A DNA stretch of 64,000 nt from Kastovskya adunca ATA6-11-RM4 (GTDB lineage: Bacteria; Cyanobacteriota; Cyanobacteriia; Cyanobacteriales; Coleofasciculaceae). The notes under the pieces were generated by a model. The model was not told where the DNA came from, made no database searches, and worked only from the letters and a program-made list of their open reading frames with translations. The stretch lies in the NCBI GenBank assembly GCA_019359445.1, contig JAHHHJ010000003.1, positions 186,001 through 250,000 on the forward strand, read 5' to 3'. Both the position numbers and the translations under genes were made by a program. Below, in pieces: positions 1 to 7,780 of this stretch (within the stretch, counting starts at the first letter, position 1; the number at the start of each line of letters is the position of its first letter).

Positions 1-150
1 CGAGGCAAAATGGATATCCCAAAACGCGATCGCCTGATTCAATCCTTGCATGAGCAGAACTATCGCGCCAGCTCTACTCATATCAATGCTCAGGCGATTA
101 AAACCGATGCTGATTTGCCGACTTGCATTGCCGTCGCACGTCGCTCTTAG
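1..150 (+). CDS. tRNA (guanine-N2)-dimethyltransferase Trm1-like, C-terminal fragment (5' end outside window)
   Basis: An open frame runs from base 1 to a TAG stop at 148-150 and encodes the last 49 residues of a protein that begins upstream of the window. The tail contains RASSTHINAQAIKTDADL, which resembles the conserved end of Trm1-type tRNA m2,2G26 methyltransferases (R-A-S-x-T-H-x(5,6)-K-T-D/N-A). Trm1 dimethylates G26 in the tRNA core using S-adenosylmethionine. The methyltransferase core itself is not visible, so the call rests on a short C-terminal signature. The gene converges on mtnB, and a long repeat tract follows its stop. Confidence 0.7.
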   Translation, partial: RGKMDIPKRDRLIQSLHEQNYRASSTHINAQAIKTDADLPTCIAVARRS

Positions 151-154
151 GGGA

Positions 155-392
155 GTCGGTGAGTCCTGAGTGCTGAGTCCTGAGTTGGGGAGAAAGGATG
201 AAGAGTGAAGTATGAAGGATGAAGGATGAAGTATGAAGGATGAAGGGTAAGAGGTGAAGGATGAAGGATGAAGGGTAAGAGGTGAAGGATGAAGGATGAA
301 GGGTGAAGGATGAAGGATGAAGGATGAAGGGAGGCTAGGGTGCTTAGGTTAGGGGTTAGAGGTAGGGGTTTGCTTCTACCTCATCCCTCTTA
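155..392. repeat. Intergenic heptamer-type tandem repeat tract (TGAAGGA-like)
   Basis: About 240 bases between two convergent genes hold no convincing gene. From about 196 to 330 the sequence is a run of TGAAGGA / TGAAGTA / TGAAGGG units, many 7 bases apart, some with spacers such as TAAGAGG. It is preceded by a GAGTCCTGAG direct duplication (169-185). The flank and the start of the tract reappear in inverted orientation at about 9484-9512, with a 29-base exact match. This is the short tandemly repeated repetitive (STRR) type of sequence common between cyanobacterial genes. Confidence 0.85.
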
Positions 393-1013
393 CTAGTTGC
401 TAATCCCTACTTGACGAGCCGCGACTAGATAGCGGAAGAGATATTCAACAACCTCTAAGTAGTTCTGGGTAGTAGCAGGGGAACTTCCCCAAACAGTGAC
501 GCCGTGGTTACGGATGAGTAAGGCTGGTACGGGGGGAGGAGAATGGGAAAAGCGATCGCTTATTTCTTTGGCGATCTGCGGCACATGCAAGTGATTGATA
601 AATACAGGTAGAGAAACCTGGGGATCTTCCTCCCAGACTCCCAAGCCTTTAATCATTTCCAAAGCAGGGAGAGGCAACTCCTCACTGTCTGTGAAGTGAG
701 AAACCAGGTTTGCCTCAATGGAGTGGACGTGGTAACACGCTTGCGCCTCAGGGAACAAGGAGTAAATCGCTTGATGAATACTCATTTCTGCTGAAGGGCG
801 TTGATTGGGGTAAGACTCTACCACCGTTCCCGTTGGTGCAATGCGGACAAAATCCTCTTCCCTCAACTGCCCTTTGTTACAACCACTAGCCGTAATCCAG
901 AAGCTACCATCAGGTGTCTTTGCCGAAAGGTTGCCCGCCGTACCTACCATCCAGCCGACTTGGTAGAAGTGGGTAGCAGCGGCGATGAGAGTTTTTCTGA
1001 CATCGGTACTCAT
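393..1013 (-). CDS. mtnB: Methylthioribulose-1-phosphate dehydratase (MtnB)
   Basis: Class II aldolase/adducin-fold enzyme of the methionine salvage pathway. It dehydrates 5-methylthioribulose 1-phosphate to the diketone intermediate in the cytosol. Family features visible are the N-terminal GWMVGTAGNLS segment, the ITASGCNKGQL phosphate-binding region, the HVHS zinc-ligand pair, GLGVWEE and the late RNHG histidine. I start at the ATG at 1011-1013 (MSTDVRKTL, 206 residues), which fits the family N-terminus. The frame stays open upstream to another ATG at 1038-1040, which would add nine residues (MFLRHLKKV). The upstream bases AAGAAAG are a weak ribosome-binding site. No other salvage gene is adjacent; the same-strand gene upstream is an EamA transporter. 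Confidence 0.92.
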   Translation of the reverse strand: MSTDVRKTLIAAATHFYQVGWMVGTAGNLSAKTPDGSFWITASGCNKGQLREEDFVRIAPTGTVVESYPNQRPSAEMSIHQAIYSLFPEAQACYHVHSIEANLVSHFTDSEELPLPALEMIKGLGVWEEDPQVSLPVFINHLHVPQIAKEISDRFSHSPPPVPALLIRNHGVTVWGSSPATTQNYLEVVEYLFRYLVAARQVGISN

Positions 1014-1123
1014 TACTTTCTTTAAATGCCTAAGAAACACATCCAGATTCTAGAGAAGGATGGGTTTTGTGGATAGCGTACTCAGATGTGCGCTGATTGA
1101 TAATCAGTTTGCACGCCCTGCTC

Positions 1124-2038
1124 TTACTGCAAACTAAACAACAGTGCAATTCCTCCTAATGCCACCAGTACTCCCAAAAACGCCCGAAAACTTACCTTTT
1201 CACCCATCCACATTGCCAGGGGCAAAACAAATAGCGGACTTGTCGCTAGCAGCGCTTGGGCAATTCCTGCGGCTGTCAATTTCAGGGCGGTTTGTTGTAG
1301 CCAAATGGCTAGGAATGTGCTGAAGATGGCGGTTACGATAATAATCCCCACAATTTTTATGGACTGTAGAGGCTCAAGCCACAGACGCGGTTGTCGTTCT
1401 TTGAGCGGTATCCACAACAGCAAAATCAGTATCCCCCCAGTTATTCGCACTAACGTACTCCACAAGGGGGTAACGGTAGTGCCAGATAGAGCAGCACGGG
1501 ATAACACGGCTCCACTTGCTTGTCCTAAGGCGGCTAACAGGGCAAAACTGACGCCACGGGGTAGGTTCATCACCTGACGAGAAACCACTGGGACTCGTTC
1601 GCTGACAACCCAGGCGATGCCTAAGACGGTGAGAAAAATTCCTGCCCAAGCCCCGGTACTCAGGGTTTCCTGTAAAAAGATTAGGGCAATTAAAGCGGTT
1701 AAGGGTGGGGCTAAGGCTTGTAGTAACAGCGTTCGCCTTGCACCGATGTTGTTCAGCGACTCGAAGTAAAAGGTATCGCCTAAACCAATCCCCAGAATTC
1801 CGCTGAGGAGTAGGAGTCCTAGGGCTTTACTGTTGAGTCCGAAGGACAGGTTACCCTGTATTAGCAAGGTGAAAGCGATCAGGGCGATCGCCACTATCCC
1901 TTTACTCAAATTGAGCAATAGTGGAGGGATTTTTTGTCCGAGGTGAGCAAACACTACTGCTGACATTGCCCACAACAGCGCCGCACTGAGGGCAGCTAGT
2001 TCTCCACCAAAGTTTGTAATCCAGAATTCAATCACCAT
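1124..2038 (-). CDS. EamA/DMT-superfamily transporter
   Basis: A 304-residue integral membrane protein of the drug/metabolite transporter superfamily. It is built from two EamA repeats of about five hydrophobic helices each (roughly residues 10-145 and 160-300). The first helix carries ALSAALLWAMSAVVF. The first repeat ends with LTVLGIAWVVSE and the second with LVALGGIALLF, the usual repeat ends. Members export metabolites or amino acids across the cytoplasmic membrane, and the substrate cannot be read from sequence. It lies 110 bases upstream of mtnB on the same strand and could share its transcript. The start is the ATG at 2036-2038; no strong ribosome-binding site is seen. Confidence 0.85.
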   Translation of the reverse strand: MVIEFWITNFGGELAALSAALLWAMSAVVFAHLGQKIPPLLLNLSKGIVAIALIAFTLLIQGNLSFGLNSKALGLLLLSGILGIGLGDTFYFESLNNIGARRTLLLQALAPPLTALIALIFLQETLSTGAWAGIFLTVLGIAWVVSERVPVVSRQVMNLPRGVSFALLAALGQASGAVLSRAALSGTTVTPLWSTLVRITGGILILLLWIPLKERQPRLWLEPLQSIKIVGIIIVTAIFSTFLAIWLQQTALKLTAAGIAQALLATSPLFVLPLAMWMGEKVSFRAFLGVLVALGGIALLFSLQ

Positions 2039-2091
2039 TCAAAAATTTCTCTTGAGTCGTGCGGCAAAGGGATTGCACAATCTTTATCAAC

Positions 2092-2116
2092 AAAAAAACC
2101 CAGTGTTAGCTGGGGG
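2092..2116 (-). terminator. Rho-independent terminator
   Basis: Read on the minus strand, a CCCAG/CTGGG stem with a six-base loop is followed by seven T residues. It sits about 30 bases beyond the stop of the small minus-strand ORF at 2146-2310 and just before the EamA gene, so it would separate the two units. Confidence 0.7.
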
Positions 2117-2145
2117 ACGTGAGAGACACTACTCATCAAAGAGTG

Positions 2146-2310
2146 TTATCGATGGCGAACAATATAACGTCCATAATAGCGGCTAAATTGCCAGAGTTTA
2201 ACAAAAGGACGAAGGATGAGTTGACGAGTCTTACTTAAGAGTTCGCGTTGATATTTTGCTAACTCCAGATGGCTTGCTTCATTAATTCCCTTATACGTTG
2301 AAAATCTCAT
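2146..2310 (-). CDS. Small basic hypothetical protein (54 aa)
   Basis: An ATG-to-TAA frame on the minus strand encodes 54 residues, beginning MRFSTYKGINEASHLELAKY and ending in the basic, aromatic stretch FSRYYGRYIVRHR. I do not recognise a family. Support for a real gene is a clean frame with ordinary codons, a position between two minus-strand genes in a region otherwise empty, and a good terminator 30 bases after the stop. No clear ribosome-binding site precedes the ATG, so it may be translated weakly or from a joint transcript with the 93-residue ORF upstream. The C-terminal half could form a short amphipathic helix. Confidence 0.5.
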   Translation of the reverse strand: MRFSTYKGINEASHLELAKYQRELLSKTRQLILRPFVKLWQFSRYYGRYIVRHR

Positions 2311-2347
2311 AATTTAACTCAGTATCGTTTGCTAAAAGTAGACTGAT

Positions 2348-2629
2348 TTACTGGTAATAACTCTGCTCGATCCAGGCGCGCATTTCTGCTTCTGAAGAGC
2401 GACACACCGAACGCCCTGTTCTAGGGTCATAGCCATACCACCAGGTTTTACCACGGTCGGAGCGTTGCCAAGTCTGTAGTTCTTGTCCCCGCGCGATCGC
2501 TGTAACGAGCTGTTTCCAGATCCCCCTTAAAAAGGAGGCTGACTTAGTTTTTTTAGTAAGGTTTGCTGCGGATGAATTAAAAATTATTTCTAGTTTTTCT
2601 CGGTCAGAATGTCTTCTATAATCCATCAT
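2348..2629 (-). CDS. Hypothetical protein (93 aa) with an embedded repeat sequence
   Basis: This short soluble protein has no family I recognise. The C-terminal half (about residues 48-93, TWQRSDRGKTWWYGYDPRTG to AWIEQSYYQ) looks like a genuine small cyanobacterial domain with many Trp and Tyr. The middle (TKKTKSASFLRGIWK, about residues 25-39) is encoded by bases 2515-2550. Those bases match the widespread intergenic motif ATCCCCCTTAAAAAGG, also seen at 34697-34735. The N-terminal third may therefore be repeat-derived, and the true start could lie further in. It is divergent from the LysR gene, with about 180 AT-rich bases between them. Confidence 0.5.
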   Translation of the reverse strand: MMDYRRHSDREKLEIIFNSSAANLTKKTKSASFLRGIWKQLVTAIARGQELQTWQRSDRGKTWWYGYDPRTGRSVCRSSEAEMRAWIEQSYYQ

Positions 2630-2809
2630 AGGAAGATGCCTCGAAGATGAAATCTTAGCCGCTGTTATCTTTCATGAAACAAATTTAACAATTTCTCTAT
2701 TGACATACAAAACATTACTTGAATAGGTTATATGAATAAAATTCATAGATAGAGAAAAACGGAATTCGGTCGCGTTTGACACAAGTAAAACCCTGTTGGC
2801 ATCACCTGT

Positions 2810-3724
2810 ATGAGTCAAATCAACTCCTATAAGCTAAAAATTTCTCAACTGCGTGCCTTAGTTGCAGTTGCGGAACATGGCAACTTCAGCGAAGCAGCCC
2901 TGCATCTAGAACTCTCCCAGTCAGCCGTGAGCCATGCGATCGCTTCTTTGGAAGAAGAATTGGGGGTAATGCTGCTTTCGCGAGGGCGTCACGGAGCGCA
3001 TCTCACCTCAGTGGGAGAGCGGATAATTACTCAATCGCGGGAAGTGTTGCAACTCCTACAAAAAATCGTCCAGGAAGCCAATCGAGAAAAAGGATTAGAT
3101 GGGGGAAGTGTACGCCTTGCTTCTTTTCGGAGTGTAGCAACTCACATCTTGCCCACAGTGATTGCTCAATTTCGTAGTCACTTCCCAGGCGTTAGCGTGG
3201 TGCTTACGGAGTATTCCGATTATTTAAGCGTAGAACAGGTACTGCGCGAAGGTCGTGCCGACATTGGTTTTACAATTATTCCTACGGTTAGTGAATTTGA
3301 GACATGGGAAATCCTGCGGGATGAGTTTGTTGTTTTGCTACCGCCTAATCAAGGAGTAAGTAGCAATCAACTTACTTGGGAGCAACTAGCTACCTACCCA
3401 TTGATTTTTCCTTCTGCCAATGCTTGTTACCTCTCACTTCGCAAGCACTTAAATGGGATAGGATTCCCACTGAATATTGCTTATGACGTCAAAGAAGACT
3501 CAACAATTGTCAGCTTAGTCATGCAAGGCTTGGGAGCCGCAATTCTGCCTCGTCTTGCTGCCGAACCAGTACCCGAAGAAATTCAAGTGTGCCGTTTGCC
3601 AGTTCCCTTAGAGCGAGTCATTGCCACAGCCGTGTTGGCAGATGCCCTGCATCCTCCCGCTGTTTTCGCTTTTTTGGAGGCGTTGAAAAAAGTGAGTCGC
3701 TTTAGTTCAAAAGCAACAGTGTAG
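2810..3724 (+). CDS. LysR-family transcriptional regulator
   Basis: A 304-residue DNA-binding regulator. Residues 8-70 form the winged helix-turn-helix (LKISQLRALVAVAEHGNFSE, then AALHLELSQSAVSHAIASLE). Residues about 98-295 form the type 2 periplasmic-binding-fold effector domain. LysR proteins usually act as tetramers and respond to a small metabolite. The target here is unknown; candidates are the alpha/beta hydrolase 63 bases downstream on the same strand, or the divergent 93-residue ORF. No strong ribosome-binding site is seen before the ATG. It is not recognisably CbbR/NdhR or NtcB from sequence alone. Confidence 0.9.
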   Translation: MSQINSYKLKISQLRALVAVAEHGNFSEAALHLELSQSAVSHAIASLEEELGVMLLSRGRHGAHLTSVGERIITQSREVLQLLQKIVQEANREKGLDGGSVRLASFRSVATHILPTVIAQFRSHFPGVSVVLTEYSDYLSVEQVLREGRADIGFTIIPTVSEFETWEILRDEFVVLLPPNQGVSSNQLTWEQLATYPLIFPSANACYLSLRKHLNGIGFPLNIAYDVKEDSTIVSLVMQGLGAAILPRLAAEPVPEEIQVCRLPVPLERVIATAVLADALHPPAVFAFLEALKKVSRFSSKATV

Positions 3725-3787
3725 GGAGTAAAACGACTGACTCGACAAAGCCGTTAAACCAACTTGCTATAAAGTGTAAAGAAACCA

Positions 3788-4717
3788 ATGCGATCAATAC
3801 TTTTGAGTTTGAATGTGAGCGAAGTTTCTTTGCAACCGTGGTTGAGACTTCTCTTAACCATTGCAGAAGTTTTTGCGATCGCCTACTTGGCGGCTTGTCT
3901 CTTTCTCTTCTGGCGGCAAAGCCGATTTATCTTTAAGCCCGTGATCTTGCTCAGGGGAACTCCTGCTGCCTTTAACCTCCCCTACGAAGAACTCTGGCTA
4001 CCTGTTAAAACCAAGTCCGGTAAAACCAGTCAACTTCATGCTTGGTGGATTCCCGCTGTAAATCCCGATGCACCCGTTTGGCTGTTTCTGCATGGGAACG
4101 GTTCAACGATTGGCGATGAGGTGAAACGCGCTTTCTGGTTTCACCAGTTGGAATACTCTACCTTGATGATTGATTATCGGGGATACGGTCGCAGTCTGGG
4201 CAAGTTTCCCAGTGAGGCGACTATCTATGAGGATGTGGAAGCGGCTTGGAGTTACCTAAGACAAATCCGGCAAATTTCCCCGCAGCAGATTTTCCTGTAC
4301 GGTCATTCTTTAGGAGGTGCGATCGCCATTGAACTTGCCTCTCACCATCCCGACGTTGCCGGATTGGTGGTTGAAGGCTCCTTTACTTCCATGCGCTTGA
4401 TGGTGGACTATCACTACCGCCATTTCACCGTCTTTCCCGTCGATCTACTCTTACACCAGCGTTTTGATTCCTTGAGTAAAGTGCGATCGCTCTCCATGCC
4501 GATTCTCTTCATTCACGGCACAAGCGATCGCGTTGTTCCCTCTTATATGAGCGAAATCCTCTTTGCCGCTGCATCCGAACCCAAACAACTCCTTTTAGTC
4601 CCCGAAGCAGGGCATCACAATGTTGGTGAACTGAGTGGTGAGAAATATTTCCAGGCAATCAAAGCCGTGGTGACACAAGCGCAAACCCAAAAAGCGCAGC
4701 TCAGTTCTATTGAGTAA
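3788..4717 (+). CDS. Membrane-anchored alpha/beta hydrolase
   Basis: A 309-residue serine hydrolase with an N-terminal hydrophobic segment (about residues 18-43), which suggests membrane anchoring. The fold is marked by the oxyanion motif LFLHGNGS, the nucleophile elbow GHSLGG (Ser174), an acid in HGTSDRVVP (Asp247) and the catalytic His in PEAGHHN (His276). This layout matches the ABHD13/BEM46-like group (peptidase S9-type lipases and esterases). The natural substrate is unknown. It follows the LysR gene closely and may be co-transcribed with it or regulated by it. The start ATG is at 3788. Confidence 0.88.
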   Translation: MRSILLSLNVSEVSLQPWLRLLLTIAEVFAIAYLAACLFLFWRQSRFIFKPVILLRGTPAAFNLPYEELWLPVKTKSGKTSQLHAWWIPAVNPDAPVWLFLHGNGSTIGDEVKRAFWFHQLEYSTLMIDYRGYGRSLGKFPSEATIYEDVEAAWSYLRQIRQISPQQIFLYGHSLGGAIAIELASHHPDVAGLVVEGSFTSMRLMVDYHYRHFTVFPVDLLLHQRFDSLSKVRSLSMPILFIHGTSDRVVPSYMSEILFAAASEPKQLLLVPEAGHHNVGELSGEKYFQAIKAVVTQAQTQKAQLSSIE

Positions 4718-4955
4718 GCAACGCGATCGCCTTTATTCGCCAGTTGGAGAATTGTCTACTCAAGTTTGCGGCTACTCGTATATTTACTGAGGGCGATCGC
4801 ACGGGAGCATATGGGACTTAAATGTAAATACCGTAAAGGTTCTGCTATTTAAAACGTCAGCAGTGATCTAGGTAGCAGTGAAGACCTGTTTAAGTCACCT
4901 GAAACAGTGACACAAGATTAAGTTTGACATTTTTCCTGAGACTTACCGTAAAAGC

Positions 4956-5189
4956 ATGAAGTTTAGTTTAATAAATGTCATGTTTTATCCTACAAGTTTC
5001 TCAGATGAGTTAGTCGCTCCAGTTTCGCTATCTCATAATACTGAAGTAAAAAAGAACAATCAGGAAAAGAAAAAAAATACATCGCCAGAAACAACAGCAG
5101 AAAAGTCCAAGGAGAAAGTATCTGAAAATGAATCTTCTGCTGAGGGCGATACAACAACAGAAATGGAAATTACTATGCGACCTGCTTGA
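4956..5189 (+). CDS. Small K/E/T-rich hypothetical protein (77 aa)
   Basis: I do not recognise this protein. The first 30 residues are mixed and partly hydrophobic (MKFSLINVMFYPTSFSDELV). Residues about 31-77 are hydrophilic and low in complexity (EVKKNNQEKKKN, then TSPETTAEKSKEK and EGDTTTEMEI) and would be disordered. It has a short leader-like head and a charged tail. It stands alone between the hydrolase and the convergent ycf54 gene, with about 240 bases upstream in which I see no recognisable regulatory RNA. The ATG has no strong ribosome-binding site. It may be a genuine small protein or a chance frame. Confidence 0.45.
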   Translation: MKFSLINVMFYPTSFSDELVAPVSLSHNTEVKKNNQEKKKNTSPETTAEKSKEKVSENESSAEGDTTTEMEITMRPA

Positions 5190-5361
5190 TCCCTCGGCGG
5201 TTCTATACCTACCCCTGCATAGAGATAGCGGGCAAACTGCCTACCCCAAAATAAAACCTACCCTTGCAGGTAGACCCCCCTAACCCCCTAATTGAGAATA
5301 TGAGGTATCTTGATTAGTTAGAGATTAGGAGGGTCATAAGTAGCCTGTAAAAATCAGCTTC

Positions 5362-5691
5362 CTATGAGGCAGTTGTCAGAGATGCCAAAGGGTCAGGAAT
5401 TGTATTTGATGGGGCTTCAAACTGCCCAGTTGAGACAAACTCTAAACGCAGCTTTAAGTAAGTAATGAACTGAGGGTGAGTGGAAATTACCGCCACCGCA
5501 GGTTGAGGGCAAGATTTCTTGATCTCTGCCATTTCTGGTGCTTCCAGAAAAGCTGGCTGCTTAACTAACCAAAAGTCGATTTCTTTTTCTTGTTCGTGGT
5601 AGTGCCGGACACGCTCCTTCAACACTTCATCTAAGGGTTCTTCTTCAATTAGAAAACGGTGGCTTGCTAAAACGTAATGGTATGTTGTCAT
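5362..5691 (-). CDS. ycf54: Ycf54, assembly/auxiliary factor of the Mg-protoporphyrin monomethyl ester cyclase
   Basis: A 109-residue protein that closely fits the cyanobacterial and plastid Ycf54 family. The signature stretch YHYVLASHRFLIEEEPLDEV is followed by LKERVRHYHEQEKEIDFWLV and by PQFITYLKLRLEFV. Ycf54 binds the oxidative cyclase AcsF/CycI and is needed for normal formation of the isocyclic ring of protochlorophyllide. It acts at the thylakoid or cytoplasmic membrane surface. It is the last gene of a minus-strand set: the pdxJ stop is 45 bases upstream of its ATG, so they may share a transcript. The Thr/Ser-rich C-terminal extension after FVSTGQFEAP is variable in the family. Confidence 0.95.
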   Translation of the reverse strand: MTTYHYVLASHRFLIEEEPLDEVLKERVRHYHEQEKEIDFWLVKQPAFLEAPEMAEIKKSCPQPAVAVISTHPQFITYLKLRLEFVSTGQFEAPSNTIPDPLASLTTAS

Positions 5692-5736
5692 TTGTCAGTT
5701 ATCTATTGTTAGTTGTTTTTGGCTAATGGCTAGCTT

Positions 5737-6459
5737 CTAAAGCTGTCCCCGCATTGCCTGTTTCATCTCGCGCACAGCGCGTTCGATGCCGACTAAAGAG
5801 GCTCGACTAATGATTGTATGACCAATGTTGAGTTCTTCCATACCGACAAGGCAAGCAACAGGGTAGACGTTCCAGTAGGTCAGACCGTGACCCGCATTGA
5901 CTCGTAATCCGGCGGCGATCGCTTGTTCACATCCTTGAGAGAGGGCGGCTAGTTCTTTGTCTCGACTAGCTTCATCCTTTGCCTCAACATAGCGACCTGT
6001 GTGCAGTTCAATAAACTGCGCCTTTGTCTTTACTGCTGCCTCGATTTGCTTTTGGTCGGTGTCGATAAATAAGCTCACAGGAATCCCCGCAGTCTGCAAT
6101 TTATCGACAACTTCACTCAGCCGCTGAATTTGTCCTGCAACATCCAGCCCTCCTTCTGTCGTAACTTCCTGACGCTTTTCAGGAACGAGGGTAACGTAGT
6201 CGGGTTTGACATCCAACGCGATCGCTACCATCTCATTGGTCGCGGCGCATTCCATATTCAAATGAGTCCGCACGGTTTGCCGCAACAGGCGCAAATCCCG
6301 GTCTTGGATATGGCGGCGGTCTTCCCGTAAGTGAGCGGTGATGCCATCAGCTCCGGCAAGTTCCGCTAAGACAGCAGCAGCAACTGGGTCTGGCTCTACC
6401 GTCCGTCGCGCCTGCCGAATGGTGGCAATGTGGTCAATATTGACGCCGAGTGTAAGCAA
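5737..6459 (-). CDS. pdxJ: Pyridoxine 5'-phosphate synthase (PdxJ), TTG start
   Basis: PdxJ condenses 3-amino-2-oxopropyl phosphate with deoxyxylulose 5-phosphate to give pyridoxine 5'-phosphate, the last step of the DXP-dependent vitamin B6 route. The TIM-barrel signature is clear: [16 protein letters not shown] at the N-terminus, [34 protein letters not shown] and VNAGHGL. I place the start at the TTG at 6457-6459 ([10 protein letters not shown], 240 residues), because AGGAG lies 9 bases upstream and this matches the family N-terminus. A longer frame from another TTG at 6478-6480 would contain that AGGAG inside the gene. The gene lies between ycf54 and a DUF2809 gene, all on the minus strand. 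Confidence 0.95.
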   Translation of the reverse strand: MLTLGVNIDHIATIRQARRTVEPDPVAAAVLAELAGADGITAHLREDRRHIQDRDLRLLRQTVRTHLNMECAATNEMVAIALDVKPDYVTLVPEKRQEVTTEGGLDVAGQIQRLSEVVDKLQTAGIPVSLFIDTDQKQIEAAVKTKAQFIELHTGRYVEAKDEASRDKELAALSQGCEQAIAAGLRVNAGHGLTYWNVYPVACLVGMEELNIGHTIISRASLVGIERAVREMKQAMRGQL

Positions 6460-6558
6460 CCTGGAATTCTCCTGACACAAGCGTTGTCTCCTTCAATTCG
6501 ATCTTAAACTGAAATGCTCATCACTCTCCGAGCGATCGCGCTCTAGTCAATGCTGGCG

Positions 6559-6963
6559 CTAGGAAATAGAACGCGATCGCCAAATTTGCCGTAACCACAA
6601 CCAACCCATTAAGCAACCGACAGCATAATAGAAAAAATCCCCCCACGAGAAGGTTGTCCCCAGTAGCGTTCGACCCACAAACGTTGCCCGAAGCGCTTCT
6701 AGAAAGGGACTTTTCCACAATTGCAGCACTTCCAAGGCACAGGTAACACCAAAAACCCCTAATGGAATGTGATTAACGGCTTTCCGGCTAGGAATTAGTA
6801 AAAAGAAAAATAGGCACCAAAAAATCTCGTACAACACATCGCCTGCGTAATGATTAACCCATTGAGCCGCTACACCGGAATAAAACTTGGAGAGAAAACC
6901 CAATGGCGTAACCAGCAGTAGCGAAAGAATGGTGTACCAGCCAATAGTGGTGCTTTTAGACAT
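6559..6963 (-). CDS. DUF2809 family membrane protein
   Basis: A 134-residue integral membrane protein with four predicted helices (about residues 8-25, 41-58, 66-82 and 107-125). The pattern GFLSKFYSGVAAQWVNHYAG, YEIFWCLFFFLL, CALEVLQLWKSPFLEALR and FVGRTLLGTTFSWGDFFYY is typical of DUF2809 (YjgA-type) proteins. Their function is not established. The stop lies about 100 bases upstream of the chosen pdxJ start, so the two could share a transcript. The ATG is at 6961-6963. Confidence 0.85.
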   Translation of the reverse strand: MSKSTTIGWYTILSLLLVTPLGFLSKFYSGVAAQWVNHYAGDVLYEIFWCLFFFLLIPSRKAVNHIPLGVFGVTCALEVLQLWKSPFLEALRATFVGRTLLGTTFSWGDFFYYAVGCLMGWLWLRQIWRSRSIS

Positions 6964-7056
6964 TAAAGTGAAAAATCTACACCTGCAAGCAGGCTAGGGA
7001 ATGCTCAAACTCAGGCAGTCTTTGATCAGTTTTTGCTGCGCCAAGCCGTCTTTGCC

Positions 7057-7105
7057 AAAAAACGACGCCGCCTGTCCGAGGTTAATTATCTCCCTCAGAC
7101 AGGCG
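7057..7105 (-). terminator. Rho-independent terminator of the DUF2231 pair
   Basis: On the minus strand a 12-base stem (CGCCTGTCTGAG against CTCGGACAGGCG, with one G-T pair) encloses a 13-base loop. It is followed after a few bases by six T residues. It lies 75 bases beyond the stop of the gene at 7180-7704. Confidence 0.6.
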
Positions 7106-7179
7106 CAAAGAGTATGATTGCCTCCGGCATCGCGCCAAGGGCGATCGCGCGTTGAATTTAATCAACGTACTCTCAAAAA

Positions 7180-7704
7180 CTAGGCTTCTTCTTTGTCACC
7201 GTAGCCAATGACTGCAACTTTGTGACGGTAAATTAGTTCACCTCCATACCAACCGGAAAGACCCAGTAGTGCGGAGACAATCACTGAAAGAATTAGTCCT
7301 GTGAACAAGATATTTTCCGCTGGGTCACCGCCTAGCCGCAATCCCAGGTTAATCGCTGAGAGTACCAACGCTCCCACATTGAGATACATATGCGCCCAGC
7401 CTGCGGTGTGCTTGCGAACGCGACCAATTCGCATGAAGTCGAGCAAGCCAGTGAGAGCAGCGACAAGACCAGTCACTAACCCTGCCCCAATCAGCCAAAT
7501 AGCAGCGCGTGCCCAGAAGACGTCGCCTGTTAACCAATAACCAACGTCACTAGCTGTGGCGGCGACCAAAAGACCGATCGGCATCGTTACGATGGCTGGA
7601 TGCAGTGGATGTCCGGCGATCGCGACTGTACTTGGTACACCGCTGTCACGATAATTACGCTCGTCACTTTCAATTACAGGTGGGATGTTTGGTGTCTGTG
7701 TCAT
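7180..7704 (-). CDS. DUF2231 membrane protein, copy 1
   Basis: A 174-residue protein with a hydrophilic N-terminus and about four membrane helices. The first helix is preceded by AIAGHPLHPAIVTMPIG, the conserved DUF2231 motif with two His residues that might bind a metal or haem. The sequence then gives ASDVGYWL, a helix around LIGAGLVTGLVAALTGLLDF, RVRKHTAGWAHMYLN and a final GWYGGELIYRHKVAVIG. The function of DUF2231 is unknown. It is about 75% alike in layout to the next upstream gene and clearly its tandem duplicate, with 76 bases between them, so they are probably an operon. Confidence 0.88.
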   Translation of the reverse strand: MTQTPNIPPVIESDERNYRDSGVPSTVAIAGHPLHPAIVTMPIGLLVAATASDVGYWLTGDVFWARAAIWLIGAGLVTGLVAALTGLLDFMRIGRVRKHTAGWAHMYLNVGALVLSAINLGLRLGGDPAENILFTGLILSVIVSALLGLSGWYGGELIYRHKVAVIGYGDKEEA

Positions 7705-7780
7705 GTTCGTTTCTCATTTTTATAAGTTCTAGCGGTCAAAGCCTTTATTTGCTTTCACGCTTGAGCAAGCCCGATCAGTT

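Noticed and set aside
801-1025. Plus-strand frame inside mtnB
   Set aside because: Shadow of the strongly supported mtnB on the opposite strand.
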